From Chloroflexota bacterium (GTDB taxonomy: Bacteria; Chloroflexota; Anaerolineae; Anaerolineales; Anaerolineaceae): a stretch of 52,044 bases of DNA. This document shows positions 51,227-52,044 of this stretch, in pieces. How positions within the stretch are numbered: the first letter of the stretch is position 1; each line of letters begins with the position of its first letter. Below the pieces are notes generated by a model. It was not told where the DNA came from. It did not search any database and was given only the letters and a program-made list of their open reading frames with translations. Made by a program: the position numbers and the translations under genes. Where the stretch lies: NCBI GenBank assembly GCA_012729755.1, contig JAAYCN010000114.1, positions 1 to 52,044 on the forward strand, given 5' to 3'.

Positions 51227-51255
51227 GGTTTAAATGTATTAATTTTGTTTAAACC
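51227..51255 (-). promoter_or_regulatory. inverted repeat upstream of clpB
   Basis: GGTTTAAA (51227-51234) and TTTAAACC (51248-51255) are perfect 8-bp arms separated by 13 bp, 40-68 bp before the clpB ATG. The sequence is unlike CIRCE (TTAGCACTC-N9-GAGTGCTAA). It could be an operator. Confidence 0.45.
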
Positions 51256-51439
51256 GTATAAATAAAATATCAGCGAAAGAAGAATGAACAGGCTTCGAAA
51301 ACCTTAATGTAGCTGTTTGGCTTGGTGACCGCATCTTATTTTAGAAAAAACTGCAAAATAAGGCGTGCTTCAAATGCCGGTCAAGCACTGAGTGAAAAGT
51401 GGAGACCATATTAAGCCCTACTCTGATCAAACCCATACT

Positions 51440-51531
51440 TGTTTCGTCAGGTTTCATCCGACTCATCTAATTGATCACACGTAGGGTTGAGCGACTACAC
51501 CCAACTGCGCGCCTGCCAGAGCGCAACCCAA
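51440..51531 (+). repeat. dispersed palindromic element, diverged copy 3
   Basis: TGTTTCGTCAGGTTTCATCCGAC at the left and GAGCGCAACCCAAT at the right match the ends of the elements at 8091 and 51869. The inner part is diverged but keeps GTAGGGTTGAGCGAC. Confidence 0.55.
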
Positions 51532-51650
51532 TACACCCAAACCAACTTGCGTCATTTCGTTTTATGACAAAAACCTGGCGAAAATGAAAGTTCGTCTCTA
51601 CAAAAAGAGGTCTTTGGTAAGCGATGTGTGTTCAGCACAACCATGTCCCC

Positions 51651-51678
51651 CCCTCTTCAGTCTCGCTGCGTTCACCAG
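51651..51678 (+). repeat. dispersed 35-bp element, partial copy 3
   Basis: CCCTCTTCAGTCTCGCTGCG followed by TTCACCAG matches the first 18 bases of the element at 8239-8273, then diverges. Confidence 0.55.
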
Positions 51679-51868
51679 AGGCAGACCCAAAAGTCAAAGT
51701 CAGGATTTTGCATCCCCACTTTCAGGTCTTTTTTACCATTATTTTGGGCATGCACTGCTTTTTATAGGGTAAAACAAAACATTGCCCCCACTTTTAGCGA
51801 ATTTTTTTCTAATTCCAGGCTTTTGGGTCAGCCTCCACGTGGAGACTTAACCTAATCAACCTAGTACC

Positions 51869-51967
51869 TGTTTTGTCGGGTTTCACCCGACCTGCATTTT
51901 TCACGCAGGTTGGGTGGAGCGATCCAGCGCCTTCACCGACTATCGAATTCTCGGAGCGCAACCCAAC
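51869..51967 (+). repeat. dispersed 99-bp palindromic element, copy 2
   Basis: TGTTTTGTCGGGTTTCACCC at the left, CCTGCATTTTTCACGCAGG in the middle and GGAGCGCAACCCAAC at the right, the same length and three-hairpin layout as 8091-8189. Only the loop of the third stem differs strongly. Confidence 0.7.
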
Positions 51968-52044
51968 GAACCTGATTCACCCTCGTTTAGACGCTGTGCA
52001 GTGTGTAAGTGATAAATAATTATTTCCTTGACCAGACGATAACC

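Larger units (their letters stand above)
51188..52044. other. 857-bp repeat-rich stretch with no gene seen
   Basis: This holds the clpB promoter region with an inverted repeat, a CTTATTTT/AAAATAAG hairpin (51333-51362), a diverged palindromic element (51440-51531), a partial copy of the 35-bp element (51651-51678) and a full 99-bp palindromic element (51869-51967). The two short open frames near 51584-51855 read through these repeats and are not protein-like. Downstream to 52044 nothing else is recognised. Confidence 0.7.

Overview
The window looks like a chromosomal segment of an anaerobic Chloroflexota bacterium, most likely class Anaerolineae. This is inferred from gene content: a fused glycyl-tRNA synthetase (GlyQ-GlyS in one chain), RNase Y beside RecX, Thr/Pro-rich secreted proteins, secreted beta-propellers ending in a FLPLVLR-type tail, MecA-like lipoprotein PBPs, and peptide transport and peptidase genes. 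No prophage, plasmid, CRISPR or rRNA genes were seen. The only mobile element is a small REP-associated tyrosine transposase (RAYT) gene. Several families of dispersed palindromic intergenic repeats are present.

Layout. 1-450 (minus): a truncated tRNA, tRNA-Ala(CGC) with a good promoter, and an unlisted 44-residue lysine-rich protein. 565-5814 (plus): a Thr/Pro-rich membrane-anchored protein, three consecutive M42 metallo-aminopeptidases, an orphan family-1 solute-binding lipoprotein and a small membrane protein. 5957-10343: two tandem paralogous secreted 14-repeat (probably 2 x 7-blade) Asp-box propellers, separated by repeat-rich DNA. 10667-13632: M24 peptidase, MFS transporter and MBL-fold hydrolase. 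13692-15925 (minus): recX-rny. 15935-16270 (minus): a promoter-to-terminator unit with no identified product. 16416-23728 (plus): two small membrane proteins, rnz, maf, a class B PBP, rsgA and a canonical family-5 solute-binding lipoprotein. 24138-31731: a promoter-driven oligopeptide-type ABC transporter operon. 31783-33591: ECF sigma factor with its membrane anti-sigma. 33724-34429: RAYT and tRNA-Gln. 34539-41560: glmU, CNNM-type CBS protein, cdd, recO, glyQS. 41644-44042 (minus): NYN nuclease, PIG-L deacetylase and a B12-binding MerR regulator. 44170-44793: upp. 44880-46922 (minus): MBL protein, small alpha/beta protein, mutY. 47123-48584: SPFH protein and a HUMPS-family decarboxylase/aldolase. 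48623-51187 (minus): clpB, followed by 850 bp of repeat-rich, apparently gene-free DNA.

How the genes fit together. Peptide use is a theme: an ABC peptide-type importer, three M42 enzymes and an M24 aminopeptidase. A second group is housekeeping: RNA processing (rny, rnz, NYN), ribosome assembly (rsgA), wall synthesis (glmU, PBP), repair (recX, recO, mutY), pyrimidine salvage (cdd, upp) and stress response (clpB, ECF sigma/anti-sigma).

The points most worth a second look are: (i) the operon's 850-residue binding protein, whose family-5 motifs occur in circularly permuted order; (ii) a frameshift in its DppC-type permease; (iii) the twin propellers with identical ends and signs of internal blade duplication; (iv) the promoter-to-terminator unit upstream of recX; and (v) two genes with a TAAAAT-N6-ATG (leaderless) arrangement.
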